Positions 23,013 through 31,446 of a stretch of 31,459 bases of DNA are shown here, piece after piece; within the stretch, counting starts at the first letter, position 1, and every line of letters starts with the position of its first letter. The translations under genes were made by a program, and so were the position numbers. Source of the stretch: JAWWPY01 sp964412845 (lineage in GTDB: Bacteria; Actinomycetota; Actinomycetes; Streptosporangiales; Streptosporangiaceae); contig CAYPQM010000079.1 in assembly GCA_964412845.1 (NCBI GenBank), positions 1 through 31,459 of the forward strand. Reading direction: 5' to 3'. Under the pieces are notes generated by a model that had not been told where the DNA came from, ran no database searches, and was given only the letters and a program-made list of their open reading frames with translations.

Positions 23013-24626
23013 TTACTGCTCCGCGCCGTCCTCGGAAAGGTCACGCTGCTCCCGGGACAGCATGGCCTCCTCCAGGTCCAGGCCGCGCAGCACGTGGTCG
23101 AGCACCTCGTCGTCGATCTTGCGCTCGTCCCTGAGCTTGATGAAGGCGGCGCGCTCGGCGGTGGTCATCTCGCGGCGCAGCCGCCGGAACGCGGCTGACG
23201 GAGCTTCCGCGCGGTCGTGCCCCCGCCCGTCGCTGAGCCGCTCCCAGGCGCTGAACTGCCGGTACTGCGCTAGCCGGCGGAGCCGGTCGACGATCTCGCG
23301 AGGTGCCGTGCCAGCGAGCTCGTCGAGCCGCTGCAGGCCCGCCGCGGAGGCGGCCTGCTGGGCGGCTGCCTCCGCGAGGATGTCGGCCTGCTCCTCCGCC
23401 GGGCCGGCCGTCACGCCCAGCCGCTTGATCAGCAGCGGCAGGGAGAGGCCCTGGACGAGCAGCGTGCCGAGCACCGTGACGAACGTCAGGAAGACCAGCA
23501 GGTCGCGCTGGGGCACCCGGGCAGGCAGCGCGGCGGCGGCGGCCAGCGAGATGACCCCGCGCATGCCGGCCCAGGACAGGATGGCGGTGGACTGCCACGG
23601 CGGCGCTGGATCGCGCTCGGCGAGCCCGGGAACCAGCCAGCGCGGGAGGTAGATGGCTGGGAACACCCAGACGATCCGGGCGAGCATCACGACGCCCAGC
23701 ACGATCGCGGCCTCAGCGGCCAGGCGGCCCGGGTCATGCCCGGCGAGATCCTTGATGATCGGCCGCAGTTGGAGGCCGATCAGCGCGAATGCCACCGATT
23801 CCAGCACGAACGCGGCCACCCGCCAGACGGCCATGTCCTGCAGCCGGGTGGCGAAATGCGCCTGCCCGGCGTGGTGGCCCAGGTAGAGGCCGGCCACCAC
23901 GACCGCGAGGATCCCCGAGACGTGCAGCGCCTCCGCGGCCAGGTACGCGGCGAACGGCGCGACGATCGACAGGGCGCTTTCCGCGAGCGGATCGCGCAGC
24001 CGCATCCGGACGATGTGGATCGCGATGCCGAGAACCAGGCCCACGGCCACCCCGCCGGCGCTGACCTCCAGCAGGCTGCCGGTCGCGCTGAGCAGGCTGA
24101 GGGTGGCGGTCCCGGCCGCGGCGCTGACCGCGACCGCGTACACGGTGAGCGCGGTGCCGTCATTCAGCATGCTCTCGCCGGTGATGATCGTCAGCAGCCG
24201 GCGGGGCAGGTGCAGCCGCCGGCCGATGCTGGCCGCTGACACGGCGTCGGTGGGCGCCAGGATGGCGCCCAGGGCCAGCGCGGCGGCCATTGGCAGTGTG
24301 GGCAGCACGAGGCGGATGGCGCCCGCGACAACCGCTGCGGTGAACAGGACGAGGCCGACCGAGAGCAGGCTGAGCGACCTGACGCTGTCCCGCAGGTTCA
24401 GGTACGAGCTTTCCAGCGCTGCGGTGTACACCAGCGGCGGCAGGACGCCGAGCAGGACAAAGTCCGGGCTCAGCCGGAACTCCGGCATGCCGGGAATGTA
24501 GGACGCCGCGAGGCCCGCGACGACCAGCAAGATCGGCGCCGCGAAGCTGAGGCGGCGGGCCAAGGCGGCGATGCCACAGGACCCTGCGATGAGTGCGAGC
24601 AGTCCCAGCGCTTGCGTCGCTGTCAT
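23013..24626 (-). CDS. Na+/H+ antiporter, CPA1 (NhaP-like) family
   Basis: A 537-residue membrane protein with about 12 spans (residues 1-410) and a soluble C-terminal tail of about 125 residues rich in charged helices. Ion-binding motifs are APTDAVSAA (D127) and GESMLNDGTAL (E151, N155, D156), the ND pair typical of electroneutral CPA1 exchangers. WAGMRGVISLAAAAALP near 350 is the conserved penultimate-helix segment. It would exchange Na+ or K+ for H+ for pH and salt balance. It follows the TetR-type regulator by 38 bp on the same strand. The ATG has no Shine-Dalgarno; a -10-like GACAAT lies exactly 6 nt upstream, so it may have its own leaderless promoter under control of a palindrome over the start. 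Confidence 0.92.
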   Translation of the reverse strand: MTATQALGLLALIAGSCGIAALARRLSFAAPILLVVAGLAASYIPGMPEFRLSPDFVLLGVLPPLVYTAALESSYLNLRDSVRSLSLLSVGLVLFTAAVVAGAIRLVLPTLPMAAALALGAILAPTDAVSAASIGRRLHLPRRLLTIITGESMLNDGTALTVYAVAVSAAAGTATLSLLSATGSLLEVSAGGVAVGLVLGIAIHIVRMRLRDPLAESALSIVAPFAAYLAAEALHVSGILAVVVAGLYLGHHAGQAHFATRLQDMAVWRVAAFVLESVAFALIGLQLRPIIKDLAGHDPGRLAAEAAIVLGVVMLARIVWVFPAIYLPRWLVPGLAERDPAPPWQSTAILSWAGMRGVISLAAAAALPARVPQRDLLVFLTFVTVLGTLLVQGLSLPLLIKRLGVTAGPAEEQADILAEAAAQQAASAAGLQRLDELAGTAPREIVDRLRRLAQYRQFSAWERLSDGRGHDRAEAPSAAFRRLRREMTTAERAAFIKLRDERKIDDEVLDHVLRGLDLEEAMLSREQRDLSEDGAEQ

Positions 24627-24639
24627 TGTGACATTGTCA
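24621..24639. promoter_or_regulatory. Overlapping TGTCA/TGACA palindromes over the antiporter start
   Basis: TGTCA-TTG-TGACA-T-TGTCA makes two overlapping inverted repeats covering the antiporter ATG (24626-24624) and a -10-like GACAAT. It is a good candidate operator for the TetR-type regulator encoded immediately upstream. Confidence 0.45.
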
Positions 24640-24664
24640 GGCCAGGGTTCGCCGCGGCCCGGAG

Positions 24665-25447
24665 CTAGGGCGAGTGGAAGGCGGCGAAGACGATCGCGGT
24701 GAGCCGGTCCACCATTTCCTCCCTGGGCAGCCTGATCTCCTCGCTGAGCAGGTAGTTCACCCGCTCAAGCATCATCAGCAGGGCGAACGCGGTGAGCTCG
24801 GCGTGCTCGTCCCGCCCTTCCTTGCCGTTCGGGGACTGCGCTGGCGCTGATGCGGTCATGCCCCGCGCCATGGCCTCGGCGAGCTTGAACAGCAACTGCA
24901 GTCCGTCGCCCCAGACTTCCTCGCCGACCAGTTCCGCCTGGCTGAGGATCCCGATCACCGCCGCGTGGGCGCCGTATGTGTCGCAGAAGCTGCTCACCCA
25001 CTCGCGCAGCGCCGCCCGGCCTGCGTCATCCCTGGTCACCAGGGGGAATGCGCCGGTGATGGCGTCCATGTCGTGCAGCGCGTCGCGCAGCAGGGCCTTG
25101 AACAAGTCATCTTTGTTCTTGAAATACAGGTAGAAGGTGCCGTGTGAGGTCTTGGCCCGCCGCACCACGTCGTCGACCCGTACCGCCTGGAATCCCCGCT
25201 CGTAGAATTCGGCGAGCCCTGCTTCCAGCAGGCGCTGCACGGTCTGCCGGCCCTGCGCGCGCAGTTCGCGGTCCTGAGCCGGGATGCCGCCGCCCAGTGA
25301 GGGCCGCTTGGCGCGCCCGCCGACCGCCCGCGGCTTGGCTGCGGTGCCGCCATTTTTGCTGGCTGGCGGTACCGTCTTCGCACCTGGCGCGGAGCCCCCA
25401 GGCGCGGACCTCCTCGGCGCGGCGCCGGGGGCAGCTTCCCGACTCAT
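24665..25447 (-). CDS. TetR-family transcriptional regulator
   Basis: A 260-residue regulator. A disordered Ala/Pro/Lys-rich extension of about 60 residues precedes the usual fold. The HTH is LLEAGLAEFYERGFQAVRVD, DVVRRAKTSHGTFYLYFKNK and DDLFKALL (about 70-120), followed by a helical ligand-binding domain. The effector is unknown. It probably controls itself and the following antiporter. The ATG at 25447 has no ribosome site, but TAGTCT stands 6 nt upstream, pointing to a leaderless mRNA. If a later internal start were used, the extension would be lost; no internal ribosome site was obvious. Confidence 0.92.
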   Translation of the reverse strand: MSREAAPGAAPRRSAPGGSAPGAKTVPPASKNGGTAAKPRAVGGRAKRPSLGGGIPAQDRELRAQGRQTVQRLLEAGLAEFYERGFQAVRVDDVVRRAKTSHGTFYLYFKNKDDLFKALLRDALHDMDAITGAFPLVTRDDAGRAALREWVSSFCDTYGAHAAVIGILSQAELVGEEVWGDGLQLLFKLAEAMARGMTASAPAQSPNGKEGRDEHAELTAFALLMMLERVNYLLSEEIRLPREEMVDRLTAIVFAAFHSP

Positions 25448-25453
25448 GATCGG

Positions 25454-25459
25454 AGACTA
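25454..25459 (-). promoter_or_regulatory. -10-like hexamer for a leaderless tetR-type mRNA
   Basis: TAGTCT on the minus strand fits TANNNT, and exactly 6 nt separate it from the ATG at 25447. No good -35 was seen. Confidence 0.4.
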
Positions 25460-25554
25460 GCCTGTCGGCCGGTAGGTTCGCCGGTTATCCCCCCGCAGCG
25501 GCGCGGCCCAGGCCGCAGCCCGGCCCACGCCCTGCGTCCAGGCGGGTCCGGGCG

Positions 25555-26865
25555 TCACGTGCCCAGGACTTGTTCCAGGTACGGGTTGCTGAACCGGCGT
25601 GCCGGGTCAAGCGTGTCGCGCAGCGCCACGAAGTGGGCGAACTCCGGGTAGACGCCGCGCAGGTACGCTGCGTCCCTGGTATGCAGCTTCCCCCAGTGCG
25701 GGCGCCCGCCGACCGCGCTCATCACCGCCTCGACGTCGCGGAAGTACTCCTCGTGCGATGCGGCGTGGAATACATGTATGGCGATATATGCCGTATCTCT
25801 GCCGTGCGCGGTGGACAGCCAGATGTCATCAGCGGGGGCGACCCGGACCTCGATGGGGAAGCTGATCCGCCAGTCGCGCCGGGCGAACAGGGCGCGGATC
25901 TCGGCCAGGGCCCCGGCCAGGTTCTCCCGCGGGATGGCGTATTCCTGCTCCTTGAAGCGCACCCGGCGCGGGCTCGTGAACACCCGGTGGGAGGCGTCGA
26001 CATAACCGCGGCTGCCCAGGGCCTGGCCAGCGATCGCGTTGACCACGGGGATCATCCCGGGGAACCGGTGGCCGAGCCGGCAGGTAGCCCCGAAGACGCT
26101 GTTGGACAGGAACTCATCGTCCAGCCGGTAGCGCCACGCGGGCAACGGCCGGGCCGGGCCGTCGGTCCGGTTGTTCCGCTTGGTCAGGCAGCCTTCGGTG
26201 TGCGGGAACCAGTAGAACTCAAAATGCTCGTTGCCGCTGGTCAGCTCGTCGAGCCGGGCGATGACCTCGGTCCACCGCATCGGTTCTTCCTGGGCCCGCA
26301 GCAGGAAGCCGGGGACCACGCGGAACGTCACCGCGGTCAGCACCCCCAGGGCACCGAGGCCGACCCGGGCCGCCTGGAACATATCGGTGCCCGCCGCGCA
26401 GGACGTGATCGTCCCGTCGGCCAGCACCATCTCCAGCCCTGCCACCTGCGCCGCGATGCTGGCCACGCCGCGGCCGGTGCCGTGGGTGCCGGTCTGGATG
26501 GCGCCGGCCACCGTCTGCTCCTGGATATCGCCCATGTTCTCCAGGGCCAGGCCGCAGGCCTGCAGTTGCTCGTTGAGGACCCGGAGCGGGCAGCCTGCCT
26601 CGACGGTTACCAGGCCCGCCCGCTCGTCCACCGACCGGACCGCGGCCAGCCCGCCGGGGCGCAGCAGCAGGCCGTCGGTCACCGCGGCCCCGGTGAACGA
26701 GTGGCCGCTGCCGGCCATCCGCACCCGCAGCCCTTCTGCTCCGGCCGTGGTGACCGCCTCGGCGACCTCTTCAGCGCAGCGCGGCGAACTGACCCGGCGG
26801 GGCTGGGCCGACTGATTGCCGGCCCAGTTCTGCCAGGTGGGGGAGGCCATGGGGGCGCCGACCAT
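25555..26865 (-). CDS. FAD-dependent sugar-lactone oxidase (ALO / L-gulonolactone oxidase family)
   Basis: A 436-residue VAO-type flavoprotein. The FAD domain (about 15-190) contains AGSGHSFTG, with H55 the likely covalent FAD attachment, and the segment TVAGAIQTGTHGTG. The C-terminal ALO domain has HWGKLH (390-395), conserved in D-arabinono-/L-gulono-1,4-lactone oxidases. It would oxidise an aldonolactone or alditol, passing electrons to O2 or another acceptor. The frame is open upstream into the MFS gene; the ATG at 26865, 10 bp after the MFS stop and behind GGTAGGG, is preferred. The ATG at 26850 is an alternative. Its position behind the MFS gene suggests a two-gene operon; whether that carrier moves the substrate or product is unknown. 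Confidence 0.9.
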   Translation of the reverse strand: MVGAPMASPTWQNWAGNQSAQPRRVSSPRCAEEVAEAVTTAGAEGLRVRMAGSGHSFTGAAVTDGLLLRPGGLAAVRSVDERAGLVTVEAGCPLRVLNEQLQACGLALENMGDIQEQTVAGAIQTGTHGTGRGVASIAAQVAGLEMVLADGTITSCAAGTDMFQAARVGLGALGVLTAVTFRVVPGFLLRAQEEPMRWTEVIARLDELTSGNEHFEFYWFPHTEGCLTKRNNRTDGPARPLPAWRYRLDDEFLSNSVFGATCRLGHRFPGMIPVVNAIAGQALGSRGYVDASHRVFTSPRRVRFKEQEYAIPRENLAGALAEIRALFARRDWRISFPIEVRVAPADDIWLSTAHGRDTAYIAIHVFHAASHEEYFRDVEAVMSAVGGRPHWGKLHTRDAAYLRGVYPEFAHFVALRDTLDPARRFSNPYLEQVLGT

Positions 26866-26875
26866 GCCCGGGACC

Positions 26876-28165
26876 CTACCGGAGAATCGGGGCGGCCTCA
26901 GCCTGGACCCGCAGCCGGCCCAGGCCACCGAGGCAGATGAGGAGAGCAGCGACGCCGCAGCCAACCGCGAACAGGTAACCCCAGCGGGCGCCGTGCGCGT
27001 CGATGAGATGTCCGGCGAGCGGGGATCCGGTGGCCACCCCCACGGAGATCGCGGAGGACAGCCAGGTCATCCCCTCGGTATGCCGTCCCGCGCTGGCCTG
27101 CCGCTCGATCAGGCTGTAGCCGCCGATCAGGGTGGGCGAAATGGCCAGCCCGGCCACGCCGAGCACCAGGAACAGGGACAGCAGCCCGGGCTGGAGCCAG
27201 AACGTGGCCACTCCGGCCAGCATGCAGCCGAGGGTCACCGCGAACCTGCGCTCCAGCGGCGCCCGCCAGGTCCGCGATCCGTACCAGAGGCCGCCCACGC
27301 CGCTGCCCAGGGCATAGACACCCAGCGCGAACCCGGCGAGTTGCTTATGGCCATGCTCCGCGGCGAAGGCCACCGTGCTGAGGTCGATGGTGGCGAACAT
27401 CGCGCCCAGGCACCAGTAGACGGGCACGAGGATCACCAGCCCGGCCGCGGGCGCGCGACGGCCCCGGGGGCGCCGCCGCCCCGGCCAGTCCTTCGCCCGG
27501 CTGGCCGACCGGGGGGCCGGCTCGGTGCGCCGTTGCGATGCGAACCACAACGTGCCGATCACGCAGGCCGCCACGGCGACCGCCAGGCCCGCCGCCGGGT
27601 AGACGTCCGTGGCCAGCAGCGTCACCACGGCGGGACCGACTATGAAGATGAGCTCGTCGGCCACTGACTCCAGGGAGAACGCGGTGTGCAGCCGTGGCGA
27701 GTCGCCGAGCGCGGCGCTCCACCTCGCGCGGACCATGGAGCCGAGCGACGGCATGGTGGCGCCGGCGAACGAGCCGGTGATCAGCAGGGCCCAGAGCGGG
27801 GCGCCCAGCTCCGCCACGGTGATGAATATCCCCGTGGTCACCGCGAAGATCACGGTGAGCGGGCGGAGCACCCGGCCCTGGCCGAATCTTTCAGCCAGCT
27901 TGGCGACCTGCGGGGCCAGCCCGGCATAGCTGACTGAGCCCGCCGCGGCGACCAGGCCGGCCACGCCGTACCGGCCGGTGATGGCGGCCACGAGCAGCAC
28001 CGTGCCCAGGCCGAACATTGCCATCGGCATCCGGCCCACCGCTCCGGCCGCGGAAAAGGCCAGCGCGCCGGGGGTGCGCAGGATCTCCAGGTACCGGTTG
28101 CCCGTGCGCCGGCCGCCAGCGCCGCCGTCCGGCGGGCTCGCTGGCCTGGCCCGAGCTTCCGTCAT
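26876..28165 (-). CDS. Major facilitator superfamily transporter
   Basis: A 429-residue membrane protein with about 12 spans in two halves joined by a basic loop (RTEPAPRSASRAKDWPGRRR and the residues after it, near 210-230). The ATG at 28165 has a GGGAGG site 8-9 nt upstream; a longer open frame reaching into the neighbouring divergent gene is rejected. Sequence such as AGATMPSLGSMVRARWSAAL in the first half resembles drug/sugar efflux MFS proteins of actinomycetes. The substrate is unknown. Its stop is 10 bp before the FAD oxidase start. Confidence 0.9.
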   Translation of the reverse strand: MTEARARPASPPDGGAGGRRTGNRYLEILRTPGALAFSAAGAVGRMPMAMFGLGTVLLVAAITGRYGVAGLVAAAGSVSYAGLAPQVAKLAERFGQGRVLRPLTVIFAVTTGIFITVAELGAPLWALLITGSFAGATMPSLGSMVRARWSAALGDSPRLHTAFSLESVADELIFIVGPAVVTLLATDVYPAAGLAVAVAACVIGTLWFASQRRTEPAPRSASRAKDWPGRRRPRGRRAPAAGLVILVPVYWCLGAMFATIDLSTVAFAAEHGHKQLAGFALGVYALGSGVGGLWYGSRTWRAPLERRFAVTLGCMLAGVATFWLQPGLLSLFLVLGVAGLAISPTLIGGYSLIERQASAGRHTEGMTWLSSAISVGVATGSPLAGHLIDAHGARWGYLFAVGCGVAALLICLGGLGRLRVQAEAAPILR

Positions 28166-28273
28166 CCCGGCTGACCTCCCGTATGAACGTATCCGGTACG
28201 AACACCCGTTTAACGGGCAGTGGCCGCGCCGGCCCTTCAGTACGGAAGTGATCCCAGTTAGGGTTGGACCGCG

Positions 28274-29392
28274 ATGAGACGCCTGCTTTGGCACAGAGCG
28301 CCGGTTACCGCTGCCACCGGCACTCGCATGATGCGGGCCCTGGCGGCGGCCGGGGCTCTGGTCGTGCTGGTGGTGGCAGCGACCGCGATGGCTTACCCGC
28401 CGCTGCCCGCCCGGCCCGCTGCCAGCGGCACTGCCGCCAGCGCCAGCTCGTACCGGCAGATCATCCTGCCTGACCTGCTCGTGGTCGCGCCGAAAGGGCT
28501 CAGCGCCGCCCAGGTCTCCAGGATCGGCGCGCTCTCCGGAGTGCGCAGCGTGATCACGGCGGACGGCGCGGCGATCAAACTCGGCGGCCATCAGGTCAAC
28601 GTGCTCGGCGTGGATCCGGCGCAGTTCCGGTCCTGGACCCCGCTGGCCACGGCCTCGGACCAGGGCCTGTGGACCGCGCTGGCCACCGGGCGCTTCGTGG
28701 CGTCGCAGGACGCGGCGCGCCGGCTCAGCCTCCGGCGCGGCGTCCAGTACGGGCTGACCGGGGCCGCCCGGCAGAACCTGGTATTCGGCGGATCGGATCC
28801 GCTCGGTGTGTCCGGCATCGACGTGCTGGTCAGCAATCAGTCATCCGCTGCCCTCGGCCTCATCCGCGGCGTGGTCGCGCTGGTCAGTGCCCCCGGCGCG
28901 GGGCTGGCCGGGCTGACCAGTGCGGTGCGGGCGGTGGCTGGATCCGGGGACAGTGTCGTCAGCCTGCGCGGCCAGCAGCTTCCCGTGCAGCACAGTGTGC
29001 CCGGTGGCAAGCCGGCCAGCTACTTGCAGCTTTTCCAGCAGTCGGCCGCGAAATACTGCCCAGGCATGTCCTGGACGGTGCTGGCCGCCATCGGCCAGAT
29101 CGAGAGCGGTGACGGGGCGAACGTGGGACCGTCCAGCGCCGGGGCGCTCGGCCCTATGCAGTTCCTGCCGTCCACCTGGGCGATGTGGGGTATCAGCGCG
29201 TTCGGGGAGCCGGGCCCGCCGAACATCATGGATCCCTACGACGCGGTTCCGTCGGCGGCTCGCATGCTGTGCGCGGATGGCGCCGGCACCCCCGCTGGCC
29301 TGTCCGGCGCGATCTACTCCTACAACCATGCCACCTGGTATGTGAACGAGGTGCTCGCCCTGGCGCGGCAGTACGCGCAAACCTACGGCTGA
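28274..29392 (+). CDS. Exported lytic-transglycosylase-like protein with an extra N-terminal domain
   Basis: A 372-residue protein. An N-terminal signal/anchor (MRALAAAGALVVLVVAATAM) precedes an unassigned domain (about 55-220) with the text VSRIGALSGVRSVITADGAA, reminiscent of MacB/FtsX-type periplasmic domains. The C-terminal SLT domain has the catalytic glutamate E277 (IGQIESGDG), then GALGPMQFLPSTWAMWG and YSYNHATWYVNEVL. It should cleave peptidoglycan glycan strands at the cell surface. It is divergent from the MFS gene. A TAGGGT hexamer 9 nt before the ATG could give a nearly leaderless message; the ribosome site is weak. Confidence 0.85.
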   Translation: MRRLLWHRAPVTAATGTRMMRALAAAGALVVLVVAATAMAYPPLPARPAASGTAASASSYRQIILPDLLVVAPKGLSAAQVSRIGALSGVRSVITADGAAIKLGGHQVNVLGVDPAQFRSWTPLATASDQGLWTALATGRFVASQDAARRLSLRRGVQYGLTGAARQNLVFGGSDPLGVSGIDVLVSNQSSAALGLIRGVVALVSAPGAGLAGLTSAVRAVAGSGDSVVSLRGQQLPVQHSVPGGKPASYLQLFQQSAAKYCPGMSWTVLAAIGQIESGDGANVGPSSAGALGPMQFLPSTWAMWGISAFGEPGPPNIMDPYDAVPSAARMLCADGAGTPAGLSGAIYSYNHATWYVNEVLALARQYAQTYG

Positions 29393-29433
29393 CTGGGTGG
29401 CCGCCCGGTCGCCCAGCGCTGCCTGGTGCCCTG

Positions 29434-29462
29434 TCCTGTGCGGCACTCTCCTGTGCGGCACT
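29434..29462. repeat. 15-bp tandem repeat, two copies plus a partial
   Basis: TCCTGTGCGGCACT occurs at 29434-29447 and 29449-29462, followed by a partial third copy. It lies between the transglycosylase-like gene and the ferrochelatase gene; no function is apparent. Confidence 0.6.
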
Positions 29463-29518
29463 GTCCTGGCGTGGCCTGCGCGGCCCGGCTAGCTGACCCG
29501 CCCTGATTGGATGGGGTC

Positions 29519-30583
29519 ATGCCCGATTACGACGCGTTCCTGCTCGTCTCCTTCGGCGGCCCGGAAGGTCCCGACGATGTCATGCCGTTCCTGGAGAACG
29601 TCACCCGGGGCCGTGGCATACCGCGCGAACGCCTCGCCGCGGTCGCCGAGCACTACTACGCGGTCGGCGGGGTCAGCCCGATCAACCAGCAGTGCCGGGA
29701 CCTGGCTGCCGCCATCGGCAAGGACTTCGCCGCCAGCGGCCTGGACCTGCCGGTGTACTGGGGCAACCGGAACTGGGCGCCCTACCTGACGGACACCGTG
29801 GCCCAGCTGGCGGCGGCCGGGGTGGGGCGCGTCGTCGCGTTCGTGACCTCGGCGTACGGCTCCTACTCCAGTTGCCGTCAGTATCTCGACGACATCGCCG
29901 CGGCCTGCGCGGCGGCCGGCCCGGGCGCCCCGCGGATCGACAAGCTGCGCCACTTCTTCAACCACCCAGGTTTCATCGAGCCGTTCGCGGAGCACACCAC
30001 GGCGGCGATCGAGTCACTGCCGGCGGATGTGCGGGGCGGAGACGTTCCGCTGGTCTTCACCGCGCACAGCGTGCCGGAGGCCATGGCGGCATCCAGCGGC
30101 CCGCCACCGGGCGGCCTGTACCAGGCCCAGTTGGCCGAGGCGTCGCGCCTCGTCGCGGAGCAGGTAGGCGGCGGGCACCCGTGGCGCCTGGTGTATCAGA
30201 GCCGCAGCGGGCCGCCGGCCCAGCCGTGGCTTGGCCCTGATGTCTGCGACCACCTGGCGGATCTGGCCCGCTCCGGGGCGCGAGCGGCCGTCCTGGTCCC
30301 GGTTGGCTTCGTGTCCGACCACATGGAGGTGGTCCACGATCTGGACGTCGAGGCGGCCCAGGCCGCCGAGCGGCTCGGTATCCGGCTGGCCCGTGCGGCT
30401 ACCCCCGGCATCCACCCCCGCTTCGTCTCGATGATCACCGAGCTGGTCAGGGAGCAGATCGACGGTTCGGTGCCGCAGGCCGCCCTGGGCGGCCGCACAC
30501 CGCCACGCGATATTTGCCATCACGGTTGCTGTGCAGCTGATCCCGCCGCCACCGGCCGGGGTGGTCCCAGGGTCATCGGATGA
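29519..30583 (+). CDS. cpfC: Coproporphyrin III ferrochelatase (CpfC/HemH)
   Basis: A 354-residue enzyme inserting Fe2+ into the porphyrin. In actinobacteria the substrate is coproporphyrin III of the coproporphyrin-dependent heme pathway. Visible are LLVSFGGPEGPDDVMPFLEN at the N-terminus, YWGNRNWAPYL, the catalytic H183 in FTAHSVPEAM, and E270 in GFVSDHMEVVHDLD. The C-terminal tail carries C333, C337 and C338 (DICHHGCC), which with an upstream cysteine such as C119 could hold the [2Fe-2S] cluster known in mycobacterial ferrochelatase. The ATG at 29519 is preferred over a TTG at 29507 because it begins directly at the conserved domain. The stop overlaps the next start (ATGA). Confidence 0.94.
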   Translation: MPDYDAFLLVSFGGPEGPDDVMPFLENVTRGRGIPRERLAAVAEHYYAVGGVSPINQQCRDLAAAIGKDFAASGLDLPVYWGNRNWAPYLTDTVAQLAAAGVGRVVAFVTSAYGSYSSCRQYLDDIAAACAAAGPGAPRIDKLRHFFNHPGFIEPFAEHTTAAIESLPADVRGGDVPLVFTAHSVPEAMAASSGPPPGGLYQAQLAEASRLVAEQVGGGHPWRLVYQSRSGPPAQPWLGPDVCDHLADLARSGARAAVLVPVGFVSDHMEVVHDLDVEAAQAAERLGIRLARAATPGIHPRFVSMITELVREQIDGSVPQAALGGRTPPRDICHHGCCAADPAATGRGGPRVIG

Positions 30584-31413
30584 CCGATCCGGAACCGGGC
30601 CGCCTGCTCGACCTGGCGTGCTCCGCCGCCGGGGAGGCGGCGCGGATGCTGGCCAGCCGCCGTCCGGCTGGCCCGCTGGGCCGTCCTGAGGTGGCCGACA
30701 CCAAGTCCAGCCCCACTGACGTGGTGACGGAGATGGACCGCGCCGCGGAAGCCCTCATCGGCCGGTTGCTGCTGGCTGAGCGGCCGGGGGACGCGATCCT
30801 CGGGGAGGAGGGCGGGGAATCCGGCCGCGGCCGGGTCCGCTGGATCATCGACCCGATCGACGGCACCGTCAACTACCTGCACGGCCTGCCGGACTGGGCG
30901 GTCAGCATCGCGGCAGTGGTCGATGGCGCGGTGGTCGGGGGGGTGGTCTGCGTCCCGGCCAGGGATGAGATGTTCACCGCGGTCCGCGGCCAGGGCGCCT
31001 GGCTCCGGCCCGGCGCTCAGCCGCCGATCGCGGCGCGCTGCAACGCCCCGGTGCCGCTGCACCAGGCGCTGGTGGCGACCGGCTTCGGCTACGCGGCCGC
31101 GCGCCGGGTGGTCCAGGGCGAGGTTGTCGCCGCGGTGCTGCCCCAGGTGCGGGACATCCGGCGGGGCGGTTCGTGCGCCGTGGATCTGTGCTCGCTCGCG
31201 ATGGGCCGGGTGGATGCCTTCTACGAGCGGGGCGTCAACTACTGGGATTTCGCGGCCGGCGGCCTGGTCGCCACCGAGGCCGGCGCACGGTTGGCCGGAC
31301 TGCACGGCAAGCCGGCCGGCCCGGAGATGACCATCGCGGCCGAGCCCGGGCTGTTCGTCGCGCTGCACGCAGTGCTCGCGGGCCTCGATCCGGAGCGGGA
31401 CGCCCCGTGCTGA
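30580..31413 (+). CDS. Inositol monophosphatase family phosphatase
   Basis: A 277-residue Mg2+-dependent, Li+-sensitive-type phosphatase. Metal ligands are visible: E76/E77 (ILGEEGGE), D91-P-I-D94-G-T (IDPIDGTVNYLHG) and D223 (YWDFAAGG). Substrates in the family include inositol phosphates, histidinol phosphate and fructose 1,6-bisphosphate; in actinomycetes inositol phosphate for phosphatidylinositol or mycothiol is plausible but not proven. The start overlaps the ferrochelatase stop by 4 nt, so the two are coupled. The stop codon lies inside a 14-bp tandem repeat. Confidence 0.92.
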   Translation: MTDPEPGRLLDLACSAAGEAARMLASRRPAGPLGRPEVADTKSSPTDVVTEMDRAAEALIGRLLLAERPGDAILGEEGGESGRGRVRWIIDPIDGTVNYLHGLPDWAVSIAAVVDGAVVGGVVCVPARDEMFTAVRGQGAWLRPGAQPPIAARCNAPVPLHQALVATGFGYAAARRVVQGEVVAAVLPQVRDIRRGGSCAVDLCSLAMGRVDAFYERGVNYWDFAAGGLVATEAGARLAGLHGKPAGPEMTIAAEPGLFVALHAVLAGLDPERDAPC

Positions 31414-31446
31414 CCGGGCCGTGCTGACCGGGCCGTGCTGACCGGG
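31405..31446. repeat. 14-bp tandem repeat, three copies
   Basis: CCGTGCTGACCGGG is repeated exactly at 31405, 31419 and 31433, followed by a degenerate copy to the window edge. The TGA stop of the inositol monophosphatase gene is inside the first unit, and each unit carries the same in-unit TGA. Confidence 0.9.

Noticed and set aside
28166..28591. N-terminal extension of the MFS transporter
   Set aside because: It would overlap the divergent transglycosylase-like gene; the ATG at 28165 has a good ribosome site and family-like start.
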